A stretch of 64,000 nucleotides of DNA from Capitulum mitella (GCA_030062745.1 CP099848.1:897501-961500), one strand, 5' to 3'; shown: positions 46,080 to 58,672, counted from the stretch's first letter. Program-made: numbers and translations. Notes: generated from the sequence alone by a model not told the origin.

Positions 46080-47120
46080 TCATTGCACGCCCAAACCCCC
46101 CTCAATGCCTTCTCCCACTTCACCTTCCATGCGGGCCACGTCCTTGATCATCTCGCGTTCGCTTCGACGGCCTTCCGCTCCTCCCCTCTCCACGCCGCGG
46201 CGACGCTGCCACAAGTCCCCGGCGCCGATCCATTCACCTGCCGGCCGCGCGCACAATACGCCGGCTGACGCACGCACGGAGCCCGCCGCCGTCCGGCGTC
46301 CGGCCGCGGCCGAGACCGCGCCCGCGCCCCGGCTCCGCTCAAAGCCCGGCCGGCCGGCGCTGCTGAAAGCGGCCGCGTGACGGCCGCATTGACCGAGCGC
46401 GGCCGCCGCGGCGCGCACACAAGTGGACAATCGGGACGGGGCGCCGCGCGGCGCGGGGACCGGGCCGCGAGGGGCGGCCGGCGGACGGCGCCGAGACGCG
46501 CGGACAAAGCGGCGGCCGGCGGCCGGCCGGCGACGGACACCCATCGATCGCGGCCGGCGCCGTCTCGGCGGTGATTTATCGCCCGGTGGCCGCACAATTG
46601 GCCCGTCGATAAACAATCGCGGCGCGGCCGGCCGGCGCGCTCTCACCATTAGCGGGCGCCGTCAGCGGCGGCGTGACGCGACGCGCCGCGCCGCGCCGCG
46701 ACCGCCGCGCCCCCGGGTCGCCGCCTCCGCCGCCGGCGCGCCCATTCCGCCGCAATTGCGGCGATTAGCCGGCGCTGCGGCAGTCGCCGTTAACGGCGCG
46801 GTAGGCGCCGCCCGGGGCCATTCGGATGTGCGCGGCGGCGGCGCCGGGGGCCGGGCGCCGCTCTGTGGCGGACGCCGGCTCGACTGGCGGCCGGCGGACG
46901 CGCCGGCCGGCCGCCGGGTCCCGTCGGACGCCGTCGCGTCGGCCGGACATGATCTGCCCGTCAAAACGGCCGCCCATCAAAACGGAGTCGTCACGGGGTT
47001 AGACGGTCAGCCGGGCGCACTGGTGCAGTCGGCCTTGGGCCGGCCCGTCGGCTCCGACGATAGACGTCACTGGACGGGTTCCGCCGCGTGTCAGTGTTCG
47101 CTGTGCACCGGCGTTTTGTG
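46080..47120. promoter_or_regulatory. extreme GC-rich island with CAATTG/ATTA/ATAAA cores
   Basis: This is the most GC-rich non-genic block in the window, packed with GGCCGGC and CGGCG strings. Short AT cores stand out against it: GTGATTTATCGCC (46570), CACAATTGGCCC (46594), GATAAACAATCGC (46607), CCATTAGCGGG (46647), GCAATTGCGGCGATTAGCC (46753) and GTTAACGGCG (46788). The 249-codon open frame here is low-complexity and rejected as a gene. The preserved AT words suggest binding sites, but this is inference. Confidence 0.3.
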
Positions 47121-47284
47121 TTCCGGGGACAATCAGCCGCCTTCCAGTTGCAGTAAAAAGTTGCCCACTTAGGGTAAACGATGTTCGATTAGACACATGA
47201 CGAAGAACTTGACACGGACAAGATAAACTGAGCGTCATCAGAAGACCTCGATAGCAACAAGTGTTCATCAATCAATGGTTTTGG

Positions 47285-47480
47285 TATTAATTGCCTGTTT
47301 TGATGCGGTCCGTTATGCCGGACCTTGACACGGTAGCCCGTTAAGATGCAGCTCCTGCCGGCCGCACCGTCTTATTATACCCGTAATTGACAAGTAAATG
47401 GAGGGAATTAATCACCATCTCTCAGCATTAGTGCCTGACGCGAAACTTAGGCAGTGGGCAATCATTTCGGTGAACGAGGC
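47285..47480. promoter_or_regulatory. possible enhancer-like block
   Basis: Dense cores occur within 190 bases: GGTATTAATTGCC, TTATTATACCCGTAATTGAC, AAATGGAGGGAATTAATCACC and CAGCATTAGTGCC. No coding frame is present. Confidence 0.3.
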
Positions 47481-48180
47481 GGAAAGGGCTGCAAAGACCC
47501 TAACTGTGTGTTCGATCCATTGATGGATCAGCAATGTTTTGAAAGAAAGCTATCGTAGAGCGGGTGAACGCAAAGCAAGCAGAGAAAACGCTGGCTGACA
47601 GATTGCATGGAAAGGAAAAACAAAACGAACCACCGAAAAAAGGTCGGGAAATGCGCCAGGCCTACGAGAACACACGGCACAATATCCGACGAACTGCACC
47701 CCTGCTGAGCGCAGTCTTCTGAAATACTCGGGACGGTAGGTGCTGGGTTAACCTCCACATTCGCATCGGACTCTCGGCTGCCAGCGTTCGTGGGAAGCGG
47801 CAGAACACGCGACAAACGCACAAACACGTCACTCAGCCAAGATCACTTATGCATGGTGCACACCAAAACAGAGCATAAAAAATGGACGCATTAACCTGAT
47901 GGGAAGTTTCTTTTTCTGTCGGCGATGCACGATATGGCTCCTATGGCGTTTTCCTGAACCCCCATCCAGCCAAACCATCCATCGCACCCTTACTCCATGC
48001 AAAAGTGAGAAGAAGCATGACTCGCGTTTCAAAACAACTACCGACTGCGTCACTCTCAGGGTATGCAAAACGGGCTCTCACGGTGCGCTGGTTCGAACCG
48101 CTCACGTAGACTGGTCCACGTTTTGATCACACCAGGTCCTTCTCACAAAACACGCCGAGCCCCATCACCGTGTTCTCTCG
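47481..48180. other. no gene recognised
   Basis: AT-richer sequence with short frames only. A GGTTCGAACC string at about 48089 is discussed among the rejected items. Confidence 0.4.
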
Positions 48181-49560
48181 CGCTTCGCATCACGCGCTCC
48201 TGACCAGCGCACCCATCACCCTGCTACTGCCGGGCGGCGGCGGCGGCGAGTGAGCTCGCAGTCCGTCGTCCCGGACAGCAGGAGCCCAGTGAGCGCCCGG
48301 CGCCGTGCGGTGACGCCGCTCCCAAGGGAACAAGCCGCCGCCGCTGGCCGGTGTCGTCCGGACGGCTGCGCTGGCGCTGGTTACGAGCCAGACGCCCTCT
48401 GATGCGGTCAGCCCACGAGACGGTGCGGCGGGCTACTCACACATTCAGCGGCGCGCACCAGGGACCGGCGATGTTTGGCTGCTGGGGTTTTCGTAATTAC
48501 TGAGGAGCAAATTGCCTTATTTCATGTGTAAAAGAAATGCTGTTTAAACAAAAGGAATGGAATCTCCTCTGTTTCTGAAAACTCTAGCGGACAACGACCG
48601 TGATCGATTTTGTTTAAAAGTCGGTGATATTTTGCCGGAGAATATTGGATCAGAAAAGTTAACTTCGAACGGCCCAGTGTCAATAACAGTGATAAATGGC
48701 CACGTGGATTGGAAACACGATGTTATTCGCCACGGACGGGAGATATCGAGTCTAGCACGGAGGCGATCTCGGACTGCACGTGGACCCACGGACAGTCGCC
48801 GCCCCAGTTCTGAGACCGTGCCGACCCCATTGACTAAGCCCAGCGCCCCAGGACGCCGACGCCGACACCGGGCACGCCGGTGAATCAGCGCCGGTGAATC
48901 ACAGATTTAACGCTCGTCCGAACCAGATAAGGCACGCCCCCGTGACTTCTCATCCCGGCGTGGCGCCACCTCACTTCAGCGAGCCGAATCAATAGCAGCC
49001 CCGCCACCCCCGGCGAACAAAGCCCTACCGCCCGCCAGCCGCGCCGGAAAGCCAGGATCGCACCCATTGACGCAGCCGACAGTTGTGCGTCATCAAAATC
49101 GCGTCCCCTCCGACGGCGGGCGGCATGCCTGCCGGTCATGGCGTGCAGGAGGGAGGCGACCTCCCAGGCGGCGCGCCGACAGCAGTGCCGGCTCTCCCAG
49201 CCGCGGCTGGGAGAGCCGGCGGCTGGGAGTGTCCCCGGGGCAGCAGGGCGGTCGCAAATCACGCGCCGCGCCGGCCCGCCGCCGTCGTTGTCGACGGATC
49301 GCTGTCGGAAGCCGGCCCACTGCGGCTAATCAATGACGCGCGGCCCTGTTCGGAAGCGGGCGCCGGTGTTTAGACGGCCGGGACGAGGGCCCCGCGCTCC
49401 CCTTCGACGCGCGACGGCGGGCGGCGCCGGCCGACGCCGCGTCGGCGACGCCCATGATGGATCGTCGGACGCGGCGCTCCGGGGGGCGGACGGCAATCTG
49501 GGCCCCGCCGGGCGCGCCGTTTGGACCGGCTGTGTGTTGTTCTTTCCTCGGTGATTTGCT
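48181..49560. other. GC-rich stretch, no gene; contains a perfect palindrome
   Basis: Two GC-rich islands (48200-48480 and 48750-49540) flank a 270-base AT-richer piece. No domain-bearing frame was found. The palindrome at 49187-49220 is listed separately. ATTA-type cores are sparse. Confidence 0.35.
49187..49220. repeat. 34-bp perfect palindrome
   Basis: The two 17-nt halves, GCCGGCTCTCCCAGCCG and its reverse complement, abut with no spacer. GGCTGGGAG occurs once more just downstream. The palindrome could extrude a cruciform or form a strong RNA hairpin. No factor with such a long GC palindrome is known to me. Confidence 0.9.
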
Positions 49561-50695
49561 TCTCCTCCGCGTTCCGCGGTTGCGGCTGTGTTGTGTCCAG
49601 GCCTGAGACTGAGAGCGAAGTCGGGGTCCAGGTATGCAGTAATGTGTACATAACGCGAGAAATGAACCAGAAGCGGCATGTAACTGTTTCACACCGCAAA
49701 GGTTACGTTTCGTTTTAACACGCCATTTCAATTTCGGATGTCGAGCGAAACAGGCGGTCCTCTGAAGAGCATGCGACATTTGGTACAGAAACGAACGAAT
49801 TCAGACAATACCATGAAAAATTGGATTTCCAGCGCGCAAACATTATGGCATGCCAGTCATGAAACTACAATCTTGTGTCCACTGGGAACTAGTAACTCAC
49901 GGAATGGGCCACTGGCATTGTGTAAAAGTAAACAGCCAGCCAAAACCAGACAAAAATTTTGGTCATGTGAGGAGCAGTTTTGAATGGACGAGCGCATCTG
50001 CTCGTTTACGTCAACAGTTTTCACCGCTGGAGGTGTTTTTCTGGAACATGTTCGTTTTACAGCGATATCTTGACAATATTAAAAGTTGTTTGTCTGCTGC
50101 TAGCAGTGATAATAAATCAGCTCCGGTTCTCTTGAGCCGGTTTTCAATGGACAGGTTTTACCACCATGAGCCAAATCCCAAATCAACTTGGGATGCGGAA
50201 GTTGGAACTACTGCAGGGCCATTCTGAATGACTGCGGGACGGCTTCCCCTTCAAATTAATGCAAAGCACCCTGCGGACTGCTGTCGCATAAACTAGCGTG
50301 CAGCGGTGTGGGAACTCGCATACAAAGTCGGTAGTAAAATCCGCGTCGATTTTTTTAGCTGCAGCAGTAACGCTTCCAACAAATGTTTAGTTTTGAGCAA
50401 CAGTGCTGACGACAGGTTTACGGCCACCGCCGCCATTTCAGCGCAGATGTGGAAGCCGTTTCGAAGGAAGACGAAAACGTGCAGGCCACGTTCTCACGCA
50501 CCAGACAGTCCATGCCAGATGTGAAGGCAGGACTCTTCTTCACAGGCATCGAATATCAACCCGGCAGGCCACTGACTCCGAATAAAACCCAGATCTCCCG
50601 AACGGAGGTGCTGTCGACGATAACGTTCCTCGCTGTCTTTTGCGGCATGTGGGCAGTCACTACTGTGCAGCCACGCTCTGGTGAGAGCCCTTCAC
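49561..50695. other. no gene recognised
   Basis: AT-richer sequence. Open frames of up to about 125 codons lack domains and the GC-rich codon use of the real genes. Confidence 0.4.
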
Positions 50696-51640
50696 CCTGA
50701 ACCCCCCCCCTCGCCGCCGCTCGGCGCGGGCCGCGGCGTCACGCGCGCCAGATTAGTCGCGACAGACGCAGCGCGTCACCGTGTGGCGTCTATGATTGCC
50801 GCTCAAGGCTGAGTGGCCGCTGCATGGTGCAGCGGGGCCGGCGCCGTGATGTACGGCCTCCAGCGCCGCCGGCGCCGGTCCGGGCCCTCTCCGGCCGGAC
50901 GTTATGTATGGGGCACTACGACTGAGCCGCGCCGCTGACGGCCCACCGGGGACCGGCCACCGCGGCGACGGCTGCTGCGGCGCGGACGCTCGCAGAAAAG
51001 TGAACATGCCGTGCCAGTCGGAACAAATGTAAGCTCCGAGGCCGTAATGGCTTGAAAGGCGGAAAGCAATTTTAGTCGATGTTATGCATAGCAGGCTCTT
51101 GGTAAACGTTAGCATACATGTGCCAACGGCATCGTAGAAAGGCTTTTGGAGCGACGATTGCACCATTGTCAAAAACGTCTATATCATCACCTTTCAAGTA
51201 CGGGTGCTGTCTAAGTTTACCCACAAATTTTCTTCTTTTTTTGCCGAAGTTTCTCCGAAGCTCATCATGAGCACTGCGTAAATAACAACGTCGAGTTTCG
51301 TCCACGGTCTGACTGGACGGAAGACAGTGATCTCGGTTCCTTGCAGTGGGAACCCCGTCGAGTCTCGACATGGCTTCCTGGCCGGCAGCCGGCCGGCCGG
51401 GCAGGGTCGGGCCCGTCGCAGGGACGTCCCGTATTGGATGGCCGCTTTTTATGGGGCACCCGATCGGCCGGCGGGCGGACAACAATAGCCGGGCTCGGTG
51501 ACACGATTTCCTGTCCCGCCGACCGTCGGCTCGGCCGCCCGGCGACCCCGTCCCCATGGCGACCAGGCGCGGGCCCAGCGGCGGGGGCTGAGAATCGGCT
51601 TCAATGCCAGCAGTCGGTCCAGTGATAGGCTAGAAGGGCC
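50696..51640. other. two GC-rich islands, no gene
   Basis: Islands lie at about 50700-50990 and 51340-51640, separated by AT-rich sequence. CAGATTAGTCGCG and CTATGATTGCCG occur in the first, which begins with a poly-C run near 50702. No coding frame is credible. Confidence 0.3.
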
Positions 51641-52420
51641 GCCCTGCCTTTCCCTTCCTCTCATGGAATCATGTGTCCACGCCTGACCACCGCCACTGGC
51701 GACCGTGATGTGACGTCACTGAAGTGTTCCTAACGCGGTCAGGACGCCAAAAATGACAGGCCCCTGACGCCTCTGCGAGAGTACACACATCAGCCGGATG
51801 ACAGCCACTGACCACGGCGGCGCTGTCATCTGAGAAAGCAGCGACACAAGCTCTGTTTTCATTGACACAACTTGAGCGACGGTCGGCGACACCCTCGGAC
51901 GTTGACTCGTCCTCATCCATTCTAGATTTGGCAGCAGCAGTCAGCGGGAAGGAGTAATGAGGCAGTGTAGAGAAGAACAAGAGCAAGATCCACGCTCCAC
52001 CCTGAAGATGGAAGGCGTACATCGCAGTGGTAAAACCCTACGTTGCTGGCCATTGGGAATAACACTTCTTGCAAAGTCTGCAGAAGACTTCGCAGGAAAT
52101 GCTGGAACCAGATTTCCAGATACGCGAACGTTATCCAATAATCGATGACACTTCCGATGCGCCCTCTGACGGAGAAATGTCTGCGAATCTATCGTCAGCG
52201 ACAGTTAAATCTGTAAACGCAGCGCGATGCAATTTCTGTTCCGAACTCTGCCGACATCTTCACGACGTATCTGAGTGTGTAATTGAGCCGTTTGTTATCG
52301 CTAGCCAAACAGCATAAAGAAAGCCTCCAATCTTGCTGCAGATTACAAGGGGCGGCGGTCCGTTTCAAATCGAAAACGGACGGCAATGCTTCTTCCTATG
52401 CGTAAAAAAACCCACCCACA
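51641..52420. other. no gene recognised
   Basis: Mixed composition with a TGACGTCA palindrome at 51711-51718. No domains or repeats were seen. Confidence 0.4.
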
Positions 52421-52424
52421 AGTG

Positions 52425-53430
52425 CCGTCACAGCTGGCTGCCTCCGGACGGAGCAAGGTGGTACCCCGGGCCGTCGCGCTGCGTCGGTAATCGGCCACAA
52501 CATAAAAACACGCCAGCTGCTGCGGCGGCGGCGAGGGCGGCGCGGCTCGGCGCGAGAAATCCCTTCTCGCTCCATCGGAGCGCCGCTTTAGGCGAGCGAC
52601 GACGCGCAGCGACGCGGGTGGCCAGCAGGTCCCCGAGACCCGCGACAGGGGCCGAAGGAGCCGGTTGGGTGGGCCGCCTGACCACCGCCCGGCCGTTGCG
52701 GGACCAGGAGAGGTGACACAGTGACGCACAGCCCGTTTACTTAACGGAGAGGACTGTCGCGAACACGGCGCCGGCCAGTGACAACACCGAGGGGCATGGT
52801 AATCAGTGTCATCATCGGCCAGGGTTTTCACCGAGAGGCCGTCGTCCCCGGCTGGTGAGATTACGTCAGCAGGGATATCAATGGCGTTATTCCGGTCTGA
52901 CGTCGGCAGGCGTGTCTGGGAGCCGAAACGATGTCAAAACATCGCCAGGGACCATGTTCTCCGCCCTCACCCATATGACTGACGACAACGCCATCTCATT
53001 CCGCCGTGCCCCAGATAAGGCCCGTCAGAACGCGTGTCAGCGAGGCGCCGGCAGCGCAGGCGACTGTCCGAGACGCAATGCGGCGGACGCCTGAGCCGCC
53101 TCCCCGTCAGGTGGCCCGGCCCGCGCGCCCATGGCAGTTCATCATTACCGGCGCCGGCGGGCGGCCCTCAAGACGGACGGCCGCCCCGGTTAAAAATACG
53201 CCGCCGCCGCCGCCTGATTGGTTTTGCCTTGCGCCGCGCGCGCGCCGGCCGCGGCCGCGTCGTTGACGTCAGTGCGGGCCGGCGGGCGAAAACAGCGCAC
53301 CGTCGGCCGCGGCGGGACGTCGACAGGCGGCGGCCCGGCCGGCCGACTCGTAAAGAAAATCAGAGCCAGTTAGTCGCACAGCGGAGCCGGCTGAGCAGCG
53401 GGGAAGCCGGGCACCAGATGAGAGCGTGCG
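52425..53430. promoter_or_regulatory. GC-rich island
   Basis: CpG-rich, with CGGTAATCGGCC, GTTCATCATTACCGG, GTTAAAAATACGCC and a CCG-type triplet run near 53200-53214 followed by TGATTGG (CCAAT-box inverse). TGACGTCA lies at 53264-53271. An inverse CCAAT box next to a CRE is a common promoter arrangement, but no exon follows that I can recognise. Confidence 0.3.
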
Positions 53431-53670
53431 CTGAGTAACAGATCACAGCTCCGCGAGGTCTATTTCGCACATTTCAGAGATGAACTTCTGCGAACTTTGC
53501 TGGAGAAGTTGTCTGCGAGTGATTAATTTTTCATGGGCTTCCACCAGTTTTATTGCACATGATTGGGGCAGTAAAGAAGTTACCAAAGTTATCAACAAGT
53601 TTCCTGAATATTCTGCGCCTGGGTAAGACAGAAGAGATCCTTAATGATATTGCCGATTGAATGGAAATAA

Positions 53671-53945
53671 CGGTTCAGGTACGAAGTCACCGGCAGGTAA
53701 ACAAGTCAGTGGGCACGCAAACCGGCATCAGGTCACCGGGAAAACAAACAAGCAGCAGGTCATACCGAACAGACAAACAGCAGCCATGTCACCGGGCACA
53801 AACAGGAACCAAATTGCCATGCACCCAAACAGGCGTCAGGTAACCACACAGGCATAACGCAGACACCGGGCAAGCAGGCACCAGATGAACAAACCCACCA
53901 GACATACAGGCACCAGGTCACGGGAAAGACAAACAGGCACCGCTG
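53671..53945. repeat. degenerate minisatellite, unit about 27 bp
   Basis: About eight imperfect units share GTCACCGGG, AAACAAACA and GGCACCAG. Unit lengths vary from about 26 to 50 bases, so the array is old and diverged. Confidence 0.65.
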
Positions 53946-54249
53946 CCGCCCGTGCCGAGCACTGTGGCGCCGACCCCCGTCGCGGCAGCGCTGATATACG
54001 GCGCACGTGCCGGCGCCGCCTCCGAATTGATTCCGATGAGGCGCCCGCCGTGACTGGAGGACGCCGCGCGACGGGACGCCGCCACCGAGCGCCGCCGCCC
54101 TCTCAGCGAGTCGTCACGCCAAGCGGCCGTCACGACGTGCGGGAGACGTTACGCCCTGAGAAAGACGTTACGCAGCAAGACATCACGCCAACTAGTGAGC
54201 TGAACGTCGCGAAAAAGAGCCTGGCAGTAGCCGTCGATCCTTTCTAACG

Positions 54250-54520
54250 TCTTCAAACTGGTGGGCAGCAGAAGGTACCGGGTACCCCCGTGGTGACCGG
54301 CCCACCTCCGAAAACTCCTGGCGGTGACCTGTGCGTCCCAGCGCTGGTCGGTCTCCGTGGTGGCCTCCCCAGCTCTGGCTTCTCTCGAGGGTGACCGTTC
54401 CAGCTCTGACGACCCTCGGCAGCACCCCTGGCGACTCTCGGCGGCGACCGTCCCGCCTCCGGCGACTCCCGGTGACGGCCGGCCGGCGGTCGCCGGTCGC
54501 CGGATGTCGCCGAATTCCTG
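54250..54520. repeat. degenerate GC-rich tandem repeat, period about 33 bp
   Basis: The motifs GGTGACCG, CCCAGCTCTG and GGCGACTCTCGGCG recur about six to seven times at spacings near 33 bases, with much variation. It lies about 300 bases from the preceding minisatellite but has a different unit. Confidence 0.45.
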
Positions 54521-54779
54521 AGACGGCGCGCCTTTGTGGCGCCGGCATGCGTGGAATAGCATGGTCCGGCGGTGTAATTGATCACCGATGCGCCGGGGAT
54601 GCGGCGTGACCGCCAAAAGACGCGCTGGCCTCGCCCCGGGGCAGAACGAGCGGCGAAAACGGCCGGCCGGCGGTCACGGCAGGAGGAGGCCGCAATACGC
54701 GTGCCCGACGGTGACAAATGCGACTGCCCCCGGGCGGTGCAGGCCAGGCTTCGGTGAAATCACTGCTTCCGGGGATCAG

Positions 54780-55445
54780 ATGTGTTTCCGATAGTGGCAG
54801 CCTTGCTCAGGCCGGCTTATTGCTTCTAAGGTTTGTCTCTAAGAAACGTATCCTGACACTTATCGATACATCCTGTTTCCCATGAATTCAGCTTCAGCCT
54901 GCGTTGCTTTTCATTAAAAACGTAATGAGTTTCGATAACTGCTTCACGTTTCAAGTCGTTTGATCACGAGCTGTGGTGGCAATTAACAACTTCCTGGCAC
55001 CCGACACAAGTGTTCGCTAGGACCTTTCCCCGTGCCATTTCGCTGGATACATAAACGCATCCGACTAGGATCGATGACATTGATTGCTACTTACCATTAC
55101 AGGCGTATATCAGAGGCTGTTATGAGTGACGTAGGGCCTTCGATCGTTGACAACTGACATTAATCGTAGATTAACGTTTTATATATAAATGCGCCGGGGT
55201 TTCAATTATGCATCATTGCTGGGCTGGCCAAGAGTCTGGGTGCAGAGCCCAGCGAAAAAAACGCTTGCCTTTAGGGCAAAAGGGCTGCTTTTGACGGGAG
55301 AAATTAAACCTCTTATTCCATCGCCTTCCCTCTAACGTCTCTACCATTCGAAATGGCATCAGGGCCAAGGGCAGCAGTGTTTGTTGCTTCAGTCTGGTCG
55401 ATGATAAATTCAGAGCAATCCTGGCCTTGATTGTCTCTGATGTAC
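54780..55445. other. no gene recognised
   Basis: AT-rich spacer between GC-rich islands. A TTTTATATATAAAT string lies near 55175. Nothing else was noted. Confidence 0.4.
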
Positions 55446-55449
55446 TCTG

Positions 55450-56140
55450 CAGGCCTGCCACAATTGAGTGCGGGGCGCCAGAACGGCGCCAGACCGTCCT
55501 CCCAGGGAAAGGTTTCCCGCTCGTCGCCAGAGGTCAGATCGATCGGCTGACGTCAGCGGCGACGACCTCTCCAATCTCGCCTCCAGTCTCCAGGCGGCCA
55601 GAGGGCTGCTGCCCGACACCCGGCCGGCCATCTCACCCCACTCGCGTTCCGTGTCTGTCTCAAACCGACCGCGCAGGATTCGATTTGTGCCCCCGCCGGC
55701 GTCGGGCACTTCAGCGGAGCGTCGGGACCGACGATACAATGAATCCGGCGGCAGCCGGCCCTCACCCGAGGGTCAGCGCTCCGCGATCGAGCGCCGCCGG
55801 CGCCGGCCCGCGGGTTCCCACAGCCGGACGGTCGCCCTAAACACGCCGATGACACAATGATGAGGTGCCGGACCCTGGCCCCGGCCCGCACGCAGCAGGC
55901 GGCCCCCGCTCCGGGCCCCGGGGAGGGGGCCGAGCAGCTGCACCGCGGCGTCCAAACCTCGCCGGAGACGAGGAACCGGCGACGGCTGGCGCACCGCTGC
56001 GGACTGACAACACCCCGACCCTATCGTCCTCCCTGTGACCCAGACCAGCAATGACGTCAGTCGGAGACCTTCCGCTGCAGAGAGGGATCATGACGACATC
56101 GCGCCGGACCCCCGCGTCGAGCGCAGCAGGTCATGCCCAG
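55450..56140. promoter_or_regulatory. GC-rich island with two TGACGTCA sites
   Basis: CpG-rich sequence with TGACGTCA at 55548-55555 and 56052-56059. No AT-core cluster or coding frame is apparent. The role is inferred from composition and the CRE-type sites only. Confidence 0.25.
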
Positions 56141-57600
56141 CGCCTCTCCTCTGCACAAGCGTAGGACAAAGATAGCCGGATTATCGTGTCTCCTTTTAAA
56201 CGTTAAGCTTAGTCTCTGCTGTCGAACCAAATACGTCGGCTGCCTGCCACATCCCCGTTTTTCCTTTTTGAGTTGTTGGGACCCGACATGTGCCGGGACC
56301 CCGACGGAATGCAGATTATCCTCGTTTTGTGTCGAATTCTAAGATGGCCAGAGTAAGCGTTGCGTCACCTGGGCACCGCTTTGCTCCGGAGGGACACAAA
56401 CTTTCCGAGATGACGCAATGGCATGCCCAGGTCTACAAAGGGTTGCATAAAAACGGGAATATCCTGCATTCCATCGGGATCCTGGCACATGTCTGGTTAC
56501 TTCTGCTGCTGCGTCCCACTAAGGGGGACCCGACGGCGGCTGGCCGTGGCTCCGGGCGGTCAGGGGCCAGACGCCGGCCTGGCCGGGCGGGGCCGGACCG
56601 TGGAGGATGTGCAGACCCCCAATTACCGGGGCGGGTGCCGGGCGGACGGGCTGGCTCGTTACCGGGTCCGTCACCCACGCCACGCCGGGCCCGTCACGTG
56701 ACGTCACAGGGCCGGTACCCCTCCGGACGTGGCCAGGGCAGGGTTGGCAATGATAACTATCTCGCTTATTGGCTGAGTCAGGGGGCCCTCTGTTGCGACA
56801 TCAACGCGGTCAAATGTCCCTCTTTTTAGTATAAGTGAACGGAGGCGAGGCGCTTTAATGGCACTAGCCAAGCCCTTGGGCAAGATGAGGACATGTTGGC
56901 CCTTGATGCGGCGATCATATGTATTGACCTGATCATATGATCACCTGTAATGATCCAATGCCCACAAGGTCTCGCTATGCATTGGGCATTTTGTTTGCGT
57001 TATTTTTTTCCGGAAGGTGTGGGAGTTCCTGAAAGAAAGCCTTCAAGTTCTTAAAATCCCTCCCGATATTCCTTTTTGGCTTCTTTCTTTGGTTTGCACG
57101 CAAAACACCTTTAAGGCGGCTCAACGCAACTTTTTGTTTGACGGCAACGAACTGAACGTAATTTTAGTTCCAAGCGAAAGTATTTGACCCTCCTGGTATG
57201 AACAAGGCAGCCGTGGATGCGGGAGATGACGGTGAGGTCACCGGGCGGAACGCGTCACGTTACCCCTCTGCGGCAGCTCGTGACGAGCCGTCACGCCCCG
57301 GGAAACCCGACACAATCGGCACGGTTCTGTGGGCGGCAGGCCTCATGGCTCGGCTTCACGTGCGCGGGATGGTGTCAGACGGCGTCAGTTGATTTCAATG
57401 ATGGTGAGTAGAATTAATTCTGAAGGTGATGCGATAGGCCAATGAAGAAAAGCTTCTTTCTGGTACACATGCTTACATATCTTGTCAAATTCGTACGTCT
57501 GATGGCCCCTGAATGTCACTGGGAGCGGGGCCATCTCCCAAACAACATAAGCTTCAGCTCAGGCGAAAGGGATTTGGTCCACTGCTCAGCAGTGCAATCA
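56141..57600. other. no gene recognised; compound GTCACGTGACGTCA site
   Basis: At 56695-56706 an E-box-type GTCACGTGAC overlaps a CRE-type TGACGTCA. GATCATATGATC near 56931-56942 and AATGCCCA/TGGGCATT near 56958-56991 form small inverted repeats. No credible gene is present. Confidence 0.4.
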
Positions 57601-57601
57601 T

Positions 57602-57699
57602 CAGCGGTGGACAGCGTCGCCTGACCCACAGCTCAGTGGCGGGCCAGCGTCGTCTGACCCACGTCTCAGCGGCGGGACAGCGTCGCCTGGCCCCCGGCT
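57602..57699. repeat. three tandem units of 32-33 bp
   Basis: Units at 57602, 57634 and 57667 begin CAGCGGTGGACAGCGTCGCC, CAGTGGCGGGCCAGCGTCGT and CAGCGGCGGGACAGCGTCGC. The frame through it reads QRRLTHSSVAG-type repeats but lacks other signs of being a gene. Confidence 0.75.
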
Positions 57700-58520
57700 C
57701 AGCCGACATGACTGACAGTCGGGACGGCGGAGGTGACCTCGGACGGCTGCGGCCGGTGGCGCCGCGGCGGCCGTGGTCGGATGAAGCCGTGTCGGTGCGG
57801 CGGATCAGCGGCGGCGCCAGGCTCGCCAAAGGGCAGGAAAACCGTTCATCACGGTCATAACCGCGGCTCCCACCGTCACTGAGCATCACCGTCCATTTCG
57901 CGATGTGACATGACGACTTCACACCCAAGTCTCACGAGGGATGCTAATATGGCGTTGTCCCCAATCCAAGCACAACGGCAGAGATGCCTCTGCTGCGCCT
58001 CTGGGTCAAAAGTCGCCGCTGGTGGATCGAATGTCGCCCTAATGGACAGCGCCAACGAAGAAAAACGACCCAACACTAAAAACCCCGACGTCGAGTGTCA
58101 TCTGCCTTACAGTCCATCGCGGGCGGCGCCACGCGCACAGAATGGAGTCTCCCGCCCAGCCAGACAGCAAAAACCCGCACGGCGCGAGAATGGCGAAACT
58201 CACCCCGTTTTGGCGAACGTCATCATTAGACCGGCACTGAAAGGGCACGGCGGTAAACGAACCTTGACGGCCAAACGGACCCGACAGCCGCCGAACAACG
58301 GGACGCACGAAACGAGCCCTGATATGTGCTACATCACTCCGGACGGGGGACCGCCGTTGCTCGCACGCCCAGCTGAGCGGCGCAGCTTCAAAAACGACCG
58401 GCCTGAAAAACGGTGCGAATAAACAGCTGTCAATGTGTGAAATCATAAGTCGTTGCGGAGATGGAACGACAACAAACTAAGCAGCTGAGTTAAATGGACA
58501 GGCCTTGCAAGTTGATGAAT
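57700..58520. other. no gene recognised
   Basis: GC-rich to about 57870, then mixed. A 170-codon open frame (57910-58422) has no domain and no GC-rich codon bias and is probably chance. Confidence 0.4.
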
Positions 58521-58589
58521 GGCAATCAAACCGGGGGAGGCGTGTTTTGAACATGTGGGGACAAAGAGAAAAGAAGGAACGTGGGAATA

Positions 58590-58672
58590 ACAGAGAGCGA
58601 GAGAGAGAGGAAGGGAAATAAAGAGAAACAGAAGGAGAAAGAGAGGGAAAGAAAGAAAGGCAGAAAAAGGAA

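Noticed and set aside
46423-47172. 249-codon open frame in the GC-rich island
   Set aside because: Arg/Gly/Ala/Pro low complexity with equally open frames on both strands, as expected where stop codons are rare.
48040-48115. Possible tRNA gene around GGTTCGAACC (about 48089)
   Set aside because: Only the B-box-like string is present. There is no A box at the right distance, and no cloverleaf stems can be drawn.
48557-48883. 108-codon frame beginning MESPLFLKTLADNDRDRF
   Set aside because: Looks protein-like at first, but it has no domain I recognise, AT-ending codons unlike the window's real genes, and an antisense frame equally long.
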